Source: Cryptomeria japonica
Taxonomy: Eukaryota; Streptophyta; Pinopsida; Cupressales; Cupressaceae
Assembly: GCF_030272615.1 (NCBI RefSeq)
Contig: NC_081407.1
Coordinates: forward strand, 136,902,897 to 136,966,896
DNA: 64,000 nucleotides
Direction: 5' to 3'
Under the pieces are notes generated by a model, which worked only from the letters and a program-made list of their open reading frames with translations, ran no database searches and had not been told where the DNA came from. A program made the position numbers and the translations under genes. Positions 44,488 to 55,965 of the stretch are shown here, piece by piece (position 1 is the stretch's first letter; every line of letters begins with the position of its first letter).

Positions 44488-45953
44488 TGTTGGCATTTCA
44501 TAAGGATATTGAGAAGGTTGTTGATGATTATGGATATAACTGATTAAGGATGTTTACTATCTTGATATTATTATTTTGTCATTGATGTCAAGAAATTGAT
44601 TTTCTAATTCAGTATGGTGTTGCCATATCTTGAGAAGTATGATTTGAAGAGTATATAGATGTCGGTAAAAGACATAAGAAAGAATATGATGAATAAGGGG
44701 ATGAATAAGGTATTCAATGGGCAACTATTACTGAGTCAGATAATGATGAGATCATGATGTCTTAGATTGTTTTAACATCATACATATGTTGTAAATTGTA
44801 AAGGTTAATACTATACTATGTTATCAAGTAAAGAACCTAGTCGGTAAACCCTAAGGTTATCGCTATCGGTTAATGAAGGCGGAATGTCTACCGAGTGAAG
44901 TTTAGTATTCACCAAGTTGTTACCGAGTTGTAACCGAGCTATAACAGAATGCATTAAATGTTTACCTGCATTATTTAATGAAGGAAGCTAATGAGCTGGA
45001 ACTGATTAAATGATTGGTGAGTCGTGGATGAAGTTTGTTAATGAATCTAAGGCAATGGAAAGTCAACATGAAGATCTATAGCTCAAATTGAACCGCAATA
45101 CCCTGACACAAGTTCCAAGGCGGGGTAAAACATTTTCAGATCGAAAGATGCATTGAACCTGGACAAGATCGAAGATCTGATGGCTATAATTGATCATGGG
45201 AAATGTGATCAAGGAGATTAAGCGGTTACCTAATTGTTTATAAATAGGAAATTGTTGATAAACAATGTATGTGGGCAAGTGTATGCACAGGGATGCTACA
45301 TAGTGATTACCAACCATAGAAGCTTGAAGACCTATTAGAATAACAGAGTATAGAAGCCCAGCAAATAGACAAGATCAGTTCTATGTCTAGATTATATTGA
45401 ACAAATAGGAATCTGCTTTAGCATTTTAGATGTGAAGTTGCAGATAGATTTTATTACTGTTATTTTGTGAAAGTGATAGAAAATCTCTTAACCGAGTGGA
45501 CTTAACAGTCTTATTTGTAAAACCCTCTAGCAAGGTGACATTTTGATTGAGTGTTTGAAATCCTTTAACAAGGTCACTTCTAACAAGGTGAAGATCCTTA
45601 CAGATCTGAGGGAAATCCCTTAACCAGGTCACATCTAGCAATGTGTTTGTAATCTTTAACACGATTTGCTTTTAACCGAGCATACTCTAGAAGAGTATAT
45701 TTCTTAGTGGGTCCAAAATCCCATAGTGGTTTTTCCCTATTTGGGTTTCCACGTTAAATCTGGTGTTATGAGTGTTATGATGTTTATATGCTTTTGAGTT
45801 TGCATGTTTAATAGTTTTGGTTATATTACTGAAGTATATGTTACCGAGGTTGAATCTAATGTTTTTATGGAAGATTAAGTTTGTATGATTCACCCCCCCC
45901 TCTCATCTTGTTGGCTATTGGATTTGTACTTATATTAAGTATCAGAACTATCA
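44488..45953 (+). repeat. 5' LTR of copia C
   Basis: 1466 bp from TGTTGGCATTTCATAAGG to GAACTATCA. It has the GTGGTTTTTCCC/TTTGGGTTTCCAC module at 45728-45760, GATTCACCCCCCCCTCTCAT at 45888-45907, and repeated TAACAAGGTGA-type words at 45520-45660. Confidence 0.9.
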
Positions 45954-45954
45954 A

Positions 45955-45966
45955 TTGGTATCAGAG
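45955..45966 (+). promoter_or_regulatory. Primer binding site of copia C
   Basis: TGGTATCAGAGC immediately after ATT at the LTR end; initiator tRNA-Met type, about 50 bases before the gag ATG at 46018. Confidence 0.9.
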
Positions 45967-46017
45967 CCTTGGACTTTGAAAGGAAAGTTTAAAGGCACTT
46001 GAGTTAAAGATCCAAAG

Positions 46018-47100
46018 ATGTATAAGAGGGATGCACCGAAGTTGAACAAGTCAAGTTTCTCTACATGGCAGAAAAGGATGAAGCTACATCTATCAGGAGT
46101 TGGAGAATATGTTGTATACTATCTGGAGAATGATTTTGTCACACCGAGAACCTATCCATTGACTATGGAAGAGATAAAGGCAAAGCAAGAACATATTCAA
46201 GAAATGATTGAAATAACATCTGCATTGACTGACTCAGAGTTTAATGATCTAGAAGGCTGCAATGATACAAAGGCAATGTGGGATAAGCTCATATCAGTAT
46301 ATGGAGGAGATGAACATGTTCAAAGAGAAAAAGTAGATAGTCTAAGAGGACAACTTGAATCTATGAGGATGAATGCAGGTGAGAACATAACTCAGTACAG
46401 TACAAGACTAAAGGAGATTGTCAATCAAATCAAAGGAGCAAGTGGAACTATTGAAGAAAAGGATATAACAAGTAAGTTGTTGAGAACCCTTCTACCAGCT
46501 TATGCAATCTGAGTCTCTGCAATCAATGAATTGAGGTCTGTACCTAATATGCCAGTTTCTTTAGATGCTACTATTGGTAAGCTACATGCATTTGAGTTAA
46601 GTAATTTTGATAACAGTGGATCTTCGGTAAATAAAGTTGAATCTGCATTTAGTTCTTTTAATCTTGATGAATCTAATGATTTCAATGAAAGAAAGTATAA
46701 GTACTCTAAAGGAGATCACAGTGGAGCAAGTGAAAGATTTCGTAAGAACATGGAGGCAATACACAAACTGTATGAGGAAATCAGAAAGCAAGAAGAGTTT
46801 GAAGCACTACTAGCCAAAAGGTTACCGAGAGGCAAAGGTAAGTATTAAGGAAAGCTACCTTTGAAATGTTTCAATTGTGATAAGATAGGACATATGGCTT
46901 CTAACTATCCTGACAAAGATTCTACTGAAAAGAGAGATTACTAAGATGACAGACAGAAAGACAATCATTACAGAGGACACCGAAACTTCAGAAGAAGAGA
47001 TAGAAAGACATGTTTAATTGCTGATGAGGAATCTAATGATGATAAATCAGATGAGACTGATACAGAGGAAGTAGTTTATGTGGCTATCAAGGATGGATAA
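46018..47100 (+). pseudogene. gag: Copia C gag
   Basis: ATG 46018 gives MYKRDAPKLNKSSFSTWQKR. It includes ENDFVTPRTYPLTMEEIKA, IYGGDEHV-like VYGGDEHVQREKVDSLRGQ, then FEALLAKRLPRGKGKY and the knuckle KCFNCDKIGHMASNYPD near 46862-46915, with the last Cys replaced by Tyr. In-frame stops at 46510 (TGA), 46846, about 46942 and 47098; no frameshift. It is the same gag type as copia B. Confidence 0.92.
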
Positions 47101-48340
47101 GATGAAGAAAGGTATGAAGAAAAAGCCCTAATATCTCACATAAACACTAATTATTCTTGGATTATAGATAGTGGATGCTCACATCATATGACAAGTGATA
47201 AATAGAAGATTATTATATTAGAAGATTATGATGGAGGCTATGTTAGATTTGGTAATGTTGCACCATGTCTGGTGAAAGGTAAAGGATCTATAAAACTTCT
47301 TGATAATGCAAGATGCAATGATGCTTATTGGGTTGAAGGTTTGAAATACAATTTGTTGAGTGTAGCACAACTAAATAACACAGGTTACCGAATAGAATTT
47401 CAGAAAGGAATTGTCAAAGTTCATGACAAGAATGGAAAGTTAGCTGCTAGTGGGACACAAACAAAAGGTAACACATTTCACCTTGACTCAACTTAGAATA
47501 AGTGTTTGCATGCAAAGATAGATAATACCTGGTTATGGCATAAAAGGTTTTGTCATGTAAATTTTGATAATCTGATCAAAATAAGCAAGAAGCACCAAGT
47601 AAGAGGTATACCGAGTCTTGAAAAACCTGAGAATGCTATGTGTCAAGGATGCCAAATGGGTAAGATGACAAGATCAAGCTTTACAAGTAAGTCTTACACT
47701 TCTAAGGGAATTTTAGATCTAGTGCATATTGATCTTTGTGGTCCTATGAAAGTTCAAAGTTATTATGGTGATAAATATTTCATATTATTTGTGGATGACT
47801 ATTCAAGGATGATGTCAATAATGTTTCTAAAAGAAAAATCATAAGCTTTTCAAATGTTTAAGTGGTACAAGGAAAGAGTTGAAAATGAAACAAGAAGACA
47901 ACTGAAATGTCTTAGATCAGATAGAGGAGGAGAGTTCACATCTGATGAGTTCAACTTATTTTGCAATGATCATGGTATTAAAAGACAAGTCTCTGCACCA
48001 AGAACTCCACAGCAGAATGGAATAGCTAAGAGAAGAAACAAATCTATTGTGGATTGTGCTAGAACACTGATGATTGAAAAGAAGGTGCCACAAACATTTT
48101 GGAGAGAAGCAATAAGCACAGCAGTTTACACCTTGAACTGAGTTCAATTGAAGAAAGGTACTTTGAAGACACCATATGAAATATGGTATGATAAGAAACC
48201 TAATGTAAGTTATTTTAAAATCTTTGGAAGTAGATGTTATGTTCATAAAGATGATAGAAATGGCAAGTTTGATCAAAAAGTGAAGAAGGAACATTTTGAG
48301 GTTATTCTTCTAAAAGCAAAGCATTTAAATGTCTGATCAA
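47101..48340 (+). pseudogene. pol: Copia C protease and integrase
   Basis: Same frame as gag. Protease site WIIDSGCSHHMTSD (about 47158-47200), catalytic Asp present. GAG-pre-integrase VEGLKYNLLSVAQLN and WLWHKRFCHVNFD. Integrase core HIDLCGPMKV, YFILFVDDYSRMM, LRSDRGGEFTSDEF and RQVSAPRTPQQNG. Integrase C-terminus YEIWYDKKPNVSYFKIFG. Stops at 47204, 47494, 47842 and 48139; several fit C-to-T change of CAA, CAG or CGA. A one-base deletion near 48300 shifts the frame to that of the RT block. Confidence 0.93.
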
Positions 48341-49478
48341 ATCATCTAACAAAATAGTAGAAAGTGCAAATGTGAAAATTGATGAATTTGCAGAAAGAAA
48401 TGATGAAGAAAATTCCAAGGAACCAGAAGACTATGATGAATTTGTCTATGTTCAACCGAGAAGTCTTACCGAGAAGACTGTTGAAGAAAATGAAGAGAAT
48501 ATCCAGTTACCAAGTGATGAAGAAGATCATATAGAGCCTACCGAGCCTATATTAGCCAAGTATGTAAGAAGAAATCATGCACCAAGTTAGATTATAGGAG
48601 ATAAGGATGATCCAGTGATGACAAGGAACGAATTGAGACAAAACACATGTTTGATATCTGAATTTCAACCGAGAATAGTAAAAGAGGCATTTAACAGTGA
48701 AGATTGGATAAATGCTATGACAGAAGAGATTGATCAAATCAAGAAGAATGACACATGGACACTAATCCCAAGACCAAAGGACAAAAATGTAATCGGTACA
48801 AAGTGGATTTTCAGAAACAAGCTAAATGAAAAAGGAGAGGTCATTCAAAACAAGGCAAGACTAGTTTGCAAAGGTTATGCTCAAGAAGAAGGAATTGATT
48901 ATGGTGAAACTTTTGCACCTGTTGCTAGACTTGAAGGAGTAAGAACATTTTTGGCCTATGCTGCTTTCAATAATTTTAAGGTATATCAAATGGATGTCAA
49001 ATCTGCATTTCTGAATGGAATATTAGAAGAAGAAGTTTTTATTGAACAACCTAAAGGATTTGTTGAAGACAATAATAAAGATCAGGTATGTAAATTGAAC
49101 AAAGCTTTATATGGTTTGAAACAAGCACCTAGAGCATGGTATGAAAGATTGCACTCTTATTTGATTAAGATTGGTTTTATAAGGAAAAGTGAGAACAACA
49201 ACATGTACATGAAGAATGATGAAAATAGAATACTGATCTCAGCCATATTTGTTCATGATATTATATTTTGTGGAAATGACTCTTTATGCAAGAACTTTGG
49301 AAATGAAATGAGCAAAGAATTTGAGATGTCATTAATCAGTGAGATAAAGTATTTTATAGGTTTATAGATACTGCAAATGAAAAATGAGATTTTCATTACT
49401 CAATCCAAGTACATAAAGGAAATCTTGAAGAAATTTGGAATGGAGGATTCAAAACCAGTAAGTACTCCTATGACTACT
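48341..49478 (+). pseudogene. pol: Copia C reverse transcriptase, cut by element D
   Basis: Linker with acidic residues, then [55 protein letters not shown]. The polymerase site reads FVHDIIF, with the first catalytic Asp of the usual VDD changed to His (about 49249). A TAG at 49365 replaces Gln in YFIGLQILQM. Coding runs to SKPVSTPMTT and stops at 49478, where the element D LTR begins. RNase H and the 3' LTR of C lie outside the window. Confidence 0.93.
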
Positions 49479-51313
49479 GTAGTCACATAAATCTATCCAC
49501 TTAATTAGATGAATATTTAATATTTATTTGATTATTTAACCATCAATTAATGAATTAATTAAATTAATATTTAATTAATTCATCTTAACCCTCTTCTCCT
49601 ATTAATTAAATAAATTATTCAATTTATTTGATTTAATTCACTTAACCAAATTCAGACCATTAATTAAATAAATAAATCATATTTGTTTAATTAAATCTTC
49701 TCTCACATTTAAATAAATTAATATTTATTTAAGTCCCCCAAAATCCCACCTCTCACATTTAAATAAATTAACATTTATTTAAATCACCTTTATCCTCTAC
49801 CCACTTGTATTTTCCTACAAAAGCAAGTTGCACAATTATTTTAAATAAATAATTTATTTAAATCACCTTTATCCTCCACCCACTTGTATTTTCGTACAAA
49901 AGCAAGTTGCACAACTATTTTAAATAAATTATTTATTTAAAATCCTATTTATCCTCACCCACTTGAAACCTTTAATGGTTTCCCTTAAAGTCTTCAAAAC
50001 TTGATGGCTTTAAAGTTTTCAAACTTGATGGCTTCCTTCTATAGTCTTCTTAAGCCTTTAATGGCTTCCCTTAAAGTCTTCTTAAGACTTTAATTACTTC
50101 CCTTAAAGTCTTCAAGCCTTTAATGGTTTCCCTCAAAGTCTTCAAGCATTTTAATGCTTTATCTTCATTTTTCTCATTTAAATAAATTAATATTTATTTG
50201 AATATTTATCCAAATGCAAATTACACCATTTAATTGAAATAAATGATTTTATTTTAATTGAAAATACCAAAATTTCTCCCACTTGCATTTTCCTACAAAA
50301 TCCACTTGCATGCCTAAACCCCTTCTAGAATTTTCTAATCACTTCTAAATAACCTAACCCCTTCTCTAAACTTTGTCGCATTCCTAAGCAAAAGGGAAGT
50401 CACTTCTCAAACCCTCAAAGTCTTTGATAACCATTAAAGGCTTTCAACCTTCAACCACTAAATGGCTCAAAGTCTTTGATAACCATTGAAGGCTTTCAAC
50501 CTTCAACCACTTAATCCCCAAAGTCTCCAATAACCATTAATGGTTACCTCAAACCCTCCCACATGGTTAAAACATTTGTTTTGACTCAACCTCTACCCAA
50601 CCCAAAGGTCTCATCAGGCCATTAATGCTTTGACCATGATTATCTCTTAAACATTTGCACAAAGGTTTATCCTTGGATTAACTCTTAATCCAGTGGGTAA
50701 TCTTAATTTGGACTTGACCCTTAGCCTCTAGATAACCATGAGGTCTTCTCGGGCCTTTAATGCCTCCAACCTCTTCTCTCAACCCAATCCTATGTTGACA
50801 CTTGTCACCATTTTATTGGTGCCAATTGTGCACATGGATCCCCAACTTTCAAACTTGGCCCTTGATTAAACCATTCAATCTTAACCTTTCATTTCCCCAT
50901 TTCTTCTATAAATAGAACCCTTCTCCTCAAGCAAAAAAAAAATGCATTAGAGTATTGTTGTTATACTGGCATTAGCATAGAGCTTTTTCATAGCATCACT
51001 ATCTACTCTTGCATAGTATTTGCTTATCATATTCAACCATCTTGAATCTCCATATGGCATCCATGGCTAGTGCTAAAAGCTGAGAGCTACACTCATTTGG
51101 GACTTGGAGAGGAGAGGAACAAGGGAGGAGCAACTATGAGCATCTTGATTAGCTATTTTATTCTATGTTTATATGCTTTCTATTTCATGCTTAATATCTC
51201 TCTTGATATGCCTATTTAGGATAATCTTTTGTTGCTGACACTAACGTTTGTTTCTTGTGCTCTTGTGTGTGTTGTCATCAAACAGATTTTCTAATCCTTT
51301 TTGCAGAGCATCA
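49479..51313 (+). repeat. 5' LTR of element D (Tat-type Ty3/gypsy)
   Basis: 1835 bp from TGTAGTCACATAAATC to TTTTTGCAGAGCATCA. The AT-rich first half has inverted words such as AAATAAATTAATATTTATTT. Then there are repeated CTTTAATGGTTTCCCTTAAAG units (49970-50160) and a TATAAATAGAACCC promoter-like string near 50912. It matches the minus-strand solo LTR L. Confidence 0.9.
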
Positions 51314-51315
51314 TT

Positions 51316-51333
51316 TGGTGAACCTGACATGAA
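51316..51333 (+). promoter_or_regulatory. Primer binding site of element D
   Basis: TGGTGAACCTGACATGAA, two bases after the LTR end, nearly the same site as in element J. Confidence 0.8.
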
Positions 51334-54055
51334 TCCAAACACCAAAAAGATCAACTTTTTTTTTTAACCAATAACATGTTTGAATGTTGAAAATGTCACA
51401 CAGGTTGCGCTTTTGACACTGTTTTGGCACGTTTGACATTGTTTTGGTGCTATTCACCTTGTTTCAGCACTTTTCCCTTCTCTGTCTTTCCCTTTCTTTT
51501 AGTGCGTTTGTGTTAAATAGGGCCTCTGTTCAAACGCAGACTAGCGCTATTGTAACAAAACGTTGTACAAATCACCTTGTAACCAAAAAAAAAATTAGGC
51601 TTGTAGAAGCCCACCAAAACATGCGGATTTTTCTAACTAATTGTCTTTTATGCAGATTCTAATCTTTTTGTGCAGGGGAAGGAGTTAGTTTAAATGCTTT
51701 AAAAGTTTCTTTTTTACTTTCTTTCAACAAAAGTTGGTTAAAAAGAATCCATTTTTCCTTCTTGCACAAGTTAAAATAAACCTCACATTTTATTTTAGAG
51801 TGCATAAAATGAACCTCAAACTTGTTTTTGGTGCTTAAAAAGAAAATTTATCTTTCTTTATTGCAAAGTAAAAAAAACAACAAACTTCAAAATTTTGCTT
51901 TCATTGCAAGTTAGGGATACATTTTGTTTTGGTGCTTAAAATCAACAAAACAAATTTTCTTTCTTACATCAAACTTAAAAATCACAAGCCACACTTCAAT
52001 TTTTTGGGCAAATAAAAAGAACAATCCACTTGTTTTGATTTTTGCAAAAACAAATTTTACTTCAAGCAAACGTGTTTTTCTTTAAGTTGACCAGGATTTC
52101 CGAATTCTAGGTTACAAAACACATTGCCTTTGAAGTTAAAAAGAACACCATGGCTGTTGGAGCAACATCTCCAAATAGTTAGATCACATTTGTAATGGTG
52201 GATTAAAAAGAACAAGTGTCTTTCGTACTAGGCACACTTGTGCAAAGAGTTGGTCGAGTGGTCCTACTTCTAACACACACTATCCTCTCCCTTGGCTTTC
52301 GTGGTCCTAGGTGCAAGAGAAAAGTGTTAGTAACACTCAAAATTTTATCTTTTTAAGAGAGGCCTACCAAGGGATCGATACTCTTGGGAACGACCTCGAG
52401 CGGTAAATCCTTCGAGCCGCTATAGAAATCAGGTGAGAGCGAAAGCTATAGCCTTGGGTATAGTTGTTCCTACAGTGTAACTGGCCGAAAGGACAAATGG
52501 GCCCCACCACCAGTTACAAGGCTCTTAAGTGAGTCACTGCAGAATGAACTTATGTCCAAAAACATCAAACATAACTAAACACCTTTTAGTAGTAGCCCAC
52601 CCATTCTATTGATTGAGGATATTTGCGATATAATTTAGTGCAAGAGCATAGATGGTTTTGCTCCCAAGATACTCACCATACATATTTCCTTGAGTAGAAA
52701 CATAGCTTTTTGAAAAAGTCACTTGTGGCTTGATAAAAGTGGTGACTCCCCCATCATAGGGATCATCTATTTGTTATGCTTGTACAAGACTTAGTATATC
52801 ACATCCTTACCTGCCACGGCAGGATTCATAAGGTATGTAGTACCAAAGTCGAAGAAATATCAAGATGTGGGCTAAATTTATCACAACTGGCCATTTGACC
52901 TTAGGGATAAAAAGTGTTTGAAGTGTGTTCATTTTAGTCAAGACCAAGTACAAATTGAGCCGACTTCAGGCTTTTGGAAATACGCCTTAAAATACATCTA
53001 AAGGAAGGGTTATATAAAAGTCCAAGGATTGGGTTGATCTAGACCCATACTCATTTGTGCCTTTGGGGCAACATTCTTGTGTTTGTGTGCTTGCTTTGTT
53101 TTCTTGTCAAAGAAAAATCAGAAAATCACTTCCCAAAAACAAAGTATTTATCCAACCAAACATCTGTCAAAACAACCAAAAAACATCAAAAACAAGGTAC
53201 AAACAACAAAGAGTCAAATTTTATGACCATTCTTCACATCTTGCGAAAGAAGAATTGTCATCAGAATATCAACTTGAAAAGAAGACCATTGAGCTCAAAG
53301 GCTTTGATCAAAAGGAGGAAATTCTTCTATATAAATAGACAAATCTTTGTCTCACATAGAGTCTTTCTGCGTCACATGCATCTCTACCTTCAAGGAAAAA
53401 CAAACGAATTTGATTCTGAATCATTGAACTGCAGAGCTTTTATGCAATATAGAGCTCTGAGTTATCACAAAAACCAAGGAAGAAAGATTAATCCCAACTT
53501 CTTCCCAAACGTCTGTATCACATACAACACAGCTCAAGAAATACCACCAACACCCGAAAGGGAAGAGATAGAGTTTGTCCCATTTATAACACAAAGTTTT
53601 TATTGAAGTTGAAAACATTTTCATCCATCATCTCACTCATACATCATCACTTCATCATCAATCTGTCCCAACTCTCAAAACATTAAGAGGTTCTTGTCCC
53701 AAGTTCTCTTTTAGATATTGCTTGAAATCAAACACATCACATCACTTTTTAGATTGTTTCTACATCTAGGATAAGCTCATCCTAAGAGACACATCTACGC
53801 AGGTTAAAACTAGTTCATGAGTGAATCCTCTCATTACTAGGTAGTTAAATCTGTAACACATCTCAGATTTCTCTACACCTTATCACATCAAAACTTATCA
53901 AACAAACAAGCAATTCAAAGAAGGAATTTTGGTTACATCCACCTTAAAAGTGCTAGAGATCCACGTGCAACACAATTCACCAACCATCAACCTTTCATTT
54001 CATCAAAAACTCATCATTATTTTCACACAACTTCAACAAAAAGATTATAAACAAA
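51334..54055 (+). other. Long 5' leader of element D
   Basis: 2.7 kb between primer binding site and gag. A structured-looking segment at 52390-52470 contains AGCGG-CCGCT arms (52399-52403 and 52417-52421), followed by CAGGTGAGAG (52430-52439), a good match to a 5' splice site. A frame without ATG at 53055-53606 (183 codons) has no recognisable domain. Long leaders with extra frames are known in Tat/Ogre elements; coding here is unproven. Confidence 0.55.
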
Positions 54056-55965
54056 ATGGCCCAAACCCGATCATAGTCAAGGCAACGAGAAATAGAAAGG
54101 GAAGAAGAAGAAGAGGAAAATCTCAATGAATTTCAAGAAGCACTTGGAGGAAATGCAGATGACGAAAACCTAAGTACTCCCACTCCTGCAACAATAGAAA
54201 GGGCTCAGCATAACCCTCTCTTTAACAGACTTTTTGACGAAATACTTAGGAGCAACGTGGATGCTCACTTCTTAAGACTTGCTCAAGAAGGAGCAAAACT
54301 CCCCTCTGACTTTGATCTTGCCCAATTAAGACAAGCATCAGAAAGACAAAGTCGCCATGAAGAGGAAAGAGGTAGAGATCCCATCAGATATAACATTCCT
54401 CAAGGTAACCCACCACCTCCTCCTCCAAATGAAATGGAGATGTTGCAGCAACAAGTCGAGAATCTCGCCCAACAACTTCATAGTGGTGTCAAGACTAACC
54501 AATTCTCACTCAATGACATCTGTCCCTATCCTTTTGATAGGGATCTTTACATGCCACCATTTCCACGAGGATTCGAAACACCCAAATTTGAAAAATATAG
54601 AGGAAAGGGAGATCCTCGTGATCATGTTAGAGAATTTCATTCCGCTTGTCTTGAAGTGGCATATGAAGACACCTACCTAATGCGCCTTTTTCCCCAAAGC
54701 TTGGGAGGAACAACCACATCATGGTTTTCCCGACTACCAGGTGGCATTAGAACATTTGAGGAACTCATCCAGAAGTTCCTAGCTCATTACTCTCATAACA
54801 TTGAACGCGATGTCACCATGGCTGATCTGTGCAACACTAAACAAAAACCAAGTGAACTATTCTCAGTATTCTTGCAACGATGGCGCCAAATGTCTAGCAG
54901 ATGTTCTCTTCAGTTACTTGAACGAGAACTAGTGGAAATATTCATTTCCAACTTAAACGAAGAAATGGAATTTCACCTGGATGTCAAAGACACAGACTCT
55001 TTTAATGATATGATCACCAAGGGTTTGAAGTGTGAAAGGGCACTTATCAAGAAGGGACTCATTAGAATCTTTAATGAACCAAAATATGGTCCTCGCCCAT
55101 GCTTCAACAGCGATAAACCAAACTTCTGGAATAAAAACAAGAATATCATCAATGATGGGGTTGTGGATGCCAGGACTATCCAAAACGCACAACCTGTGGT
55201 TTGGTTTGCAGGACAAAATCCTCCACCTCAAAACAACACAAATGTTCCTTCTAATCAAGGTCGCATCACATCTCATGATGAACCTAGACCTCGTCAGCAA
55301 AAACAGAAACACACATACACTCCCTTAGGGGAACCCATTGAAACAGTGTTGCGACAACTCATTTCTCAAAATTTGGTCACTCTACCTAAGCTATCAAACT
55401 ATGAGCCTCAGTTCAAACCGGCATGGTGGAGAGATACTGAACACTGTGAATTCCATCAAGGAAGAGGGCACAAGACAAGTAATTATCATCGATTGAAAGA
55501 TCTCATTCAGGATCTTATTGATCGAGGAGAAATTGAAATTGAAGGACATAACCCAAAAACAACCAATAATGATCATTTGATGTTCAAAAATCCACTTCCA
55601 TCACAAGATCAAAGGGATCCTTCCACTTCCAGGTGAGGCACTGATACCACTGATTATACGCAGGCTACGTATAATTACATTGTAAATCATCTGTATGATG
55701 CCAATGAACAAGTTGCAACCATAACCTTCAAAAATCCCAACTCAAATTGCAATGTTGTTACACGTCATGGCAAAGTTACCATCAAGGCAGCTCCACAAGG
55801 CACCACCTCCATCCCAAAGCAGTACAATCTTGTGGAACAATTAGACAAAACCCCTGCACTTATATCCATTTTAGAGCTTTTGCGTCTATTGCCATCTCAT
55901 AAAACTATCTTGGATCAAGCACTCCAAGAAGCGTCAGTCCCTGCAAATCTAGGACCAATTTCAAG
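54056..55965 (+). pseudogene. gag: Element D gag
   Basis: ATG 54056 (MAQTRS) with a TAG at codon 7 that probably replaces CAG; the main open stretch is 54077-55636. Features: an acidic Glu-rich start, PPPPPNEMEMLQQQVENLAQ, and the gag domain (KFEKYRGKGDPRDHVREF, AHYSHNIERDVTMADL, about 54585-54840). A knuckle-like CEFHQGRGHKTSNYHRLKDL has its last Cys changed to Tyr (about 55443). After a TGA at 55634 the same frame continues with VVTRHGKVTIKAAPQGTTS to about 55965, where protease takes over in the next frame, probably through a single-base indel. Confidence 0.9.

Noticed and set aside
53055-53606. Host gene or Ogre-type ORF1
   Set aside because: No ATG start, no domain and lysine/asparagine-rich composition typical of AT-rich leaders; kept only as a possibility in the leader entry.
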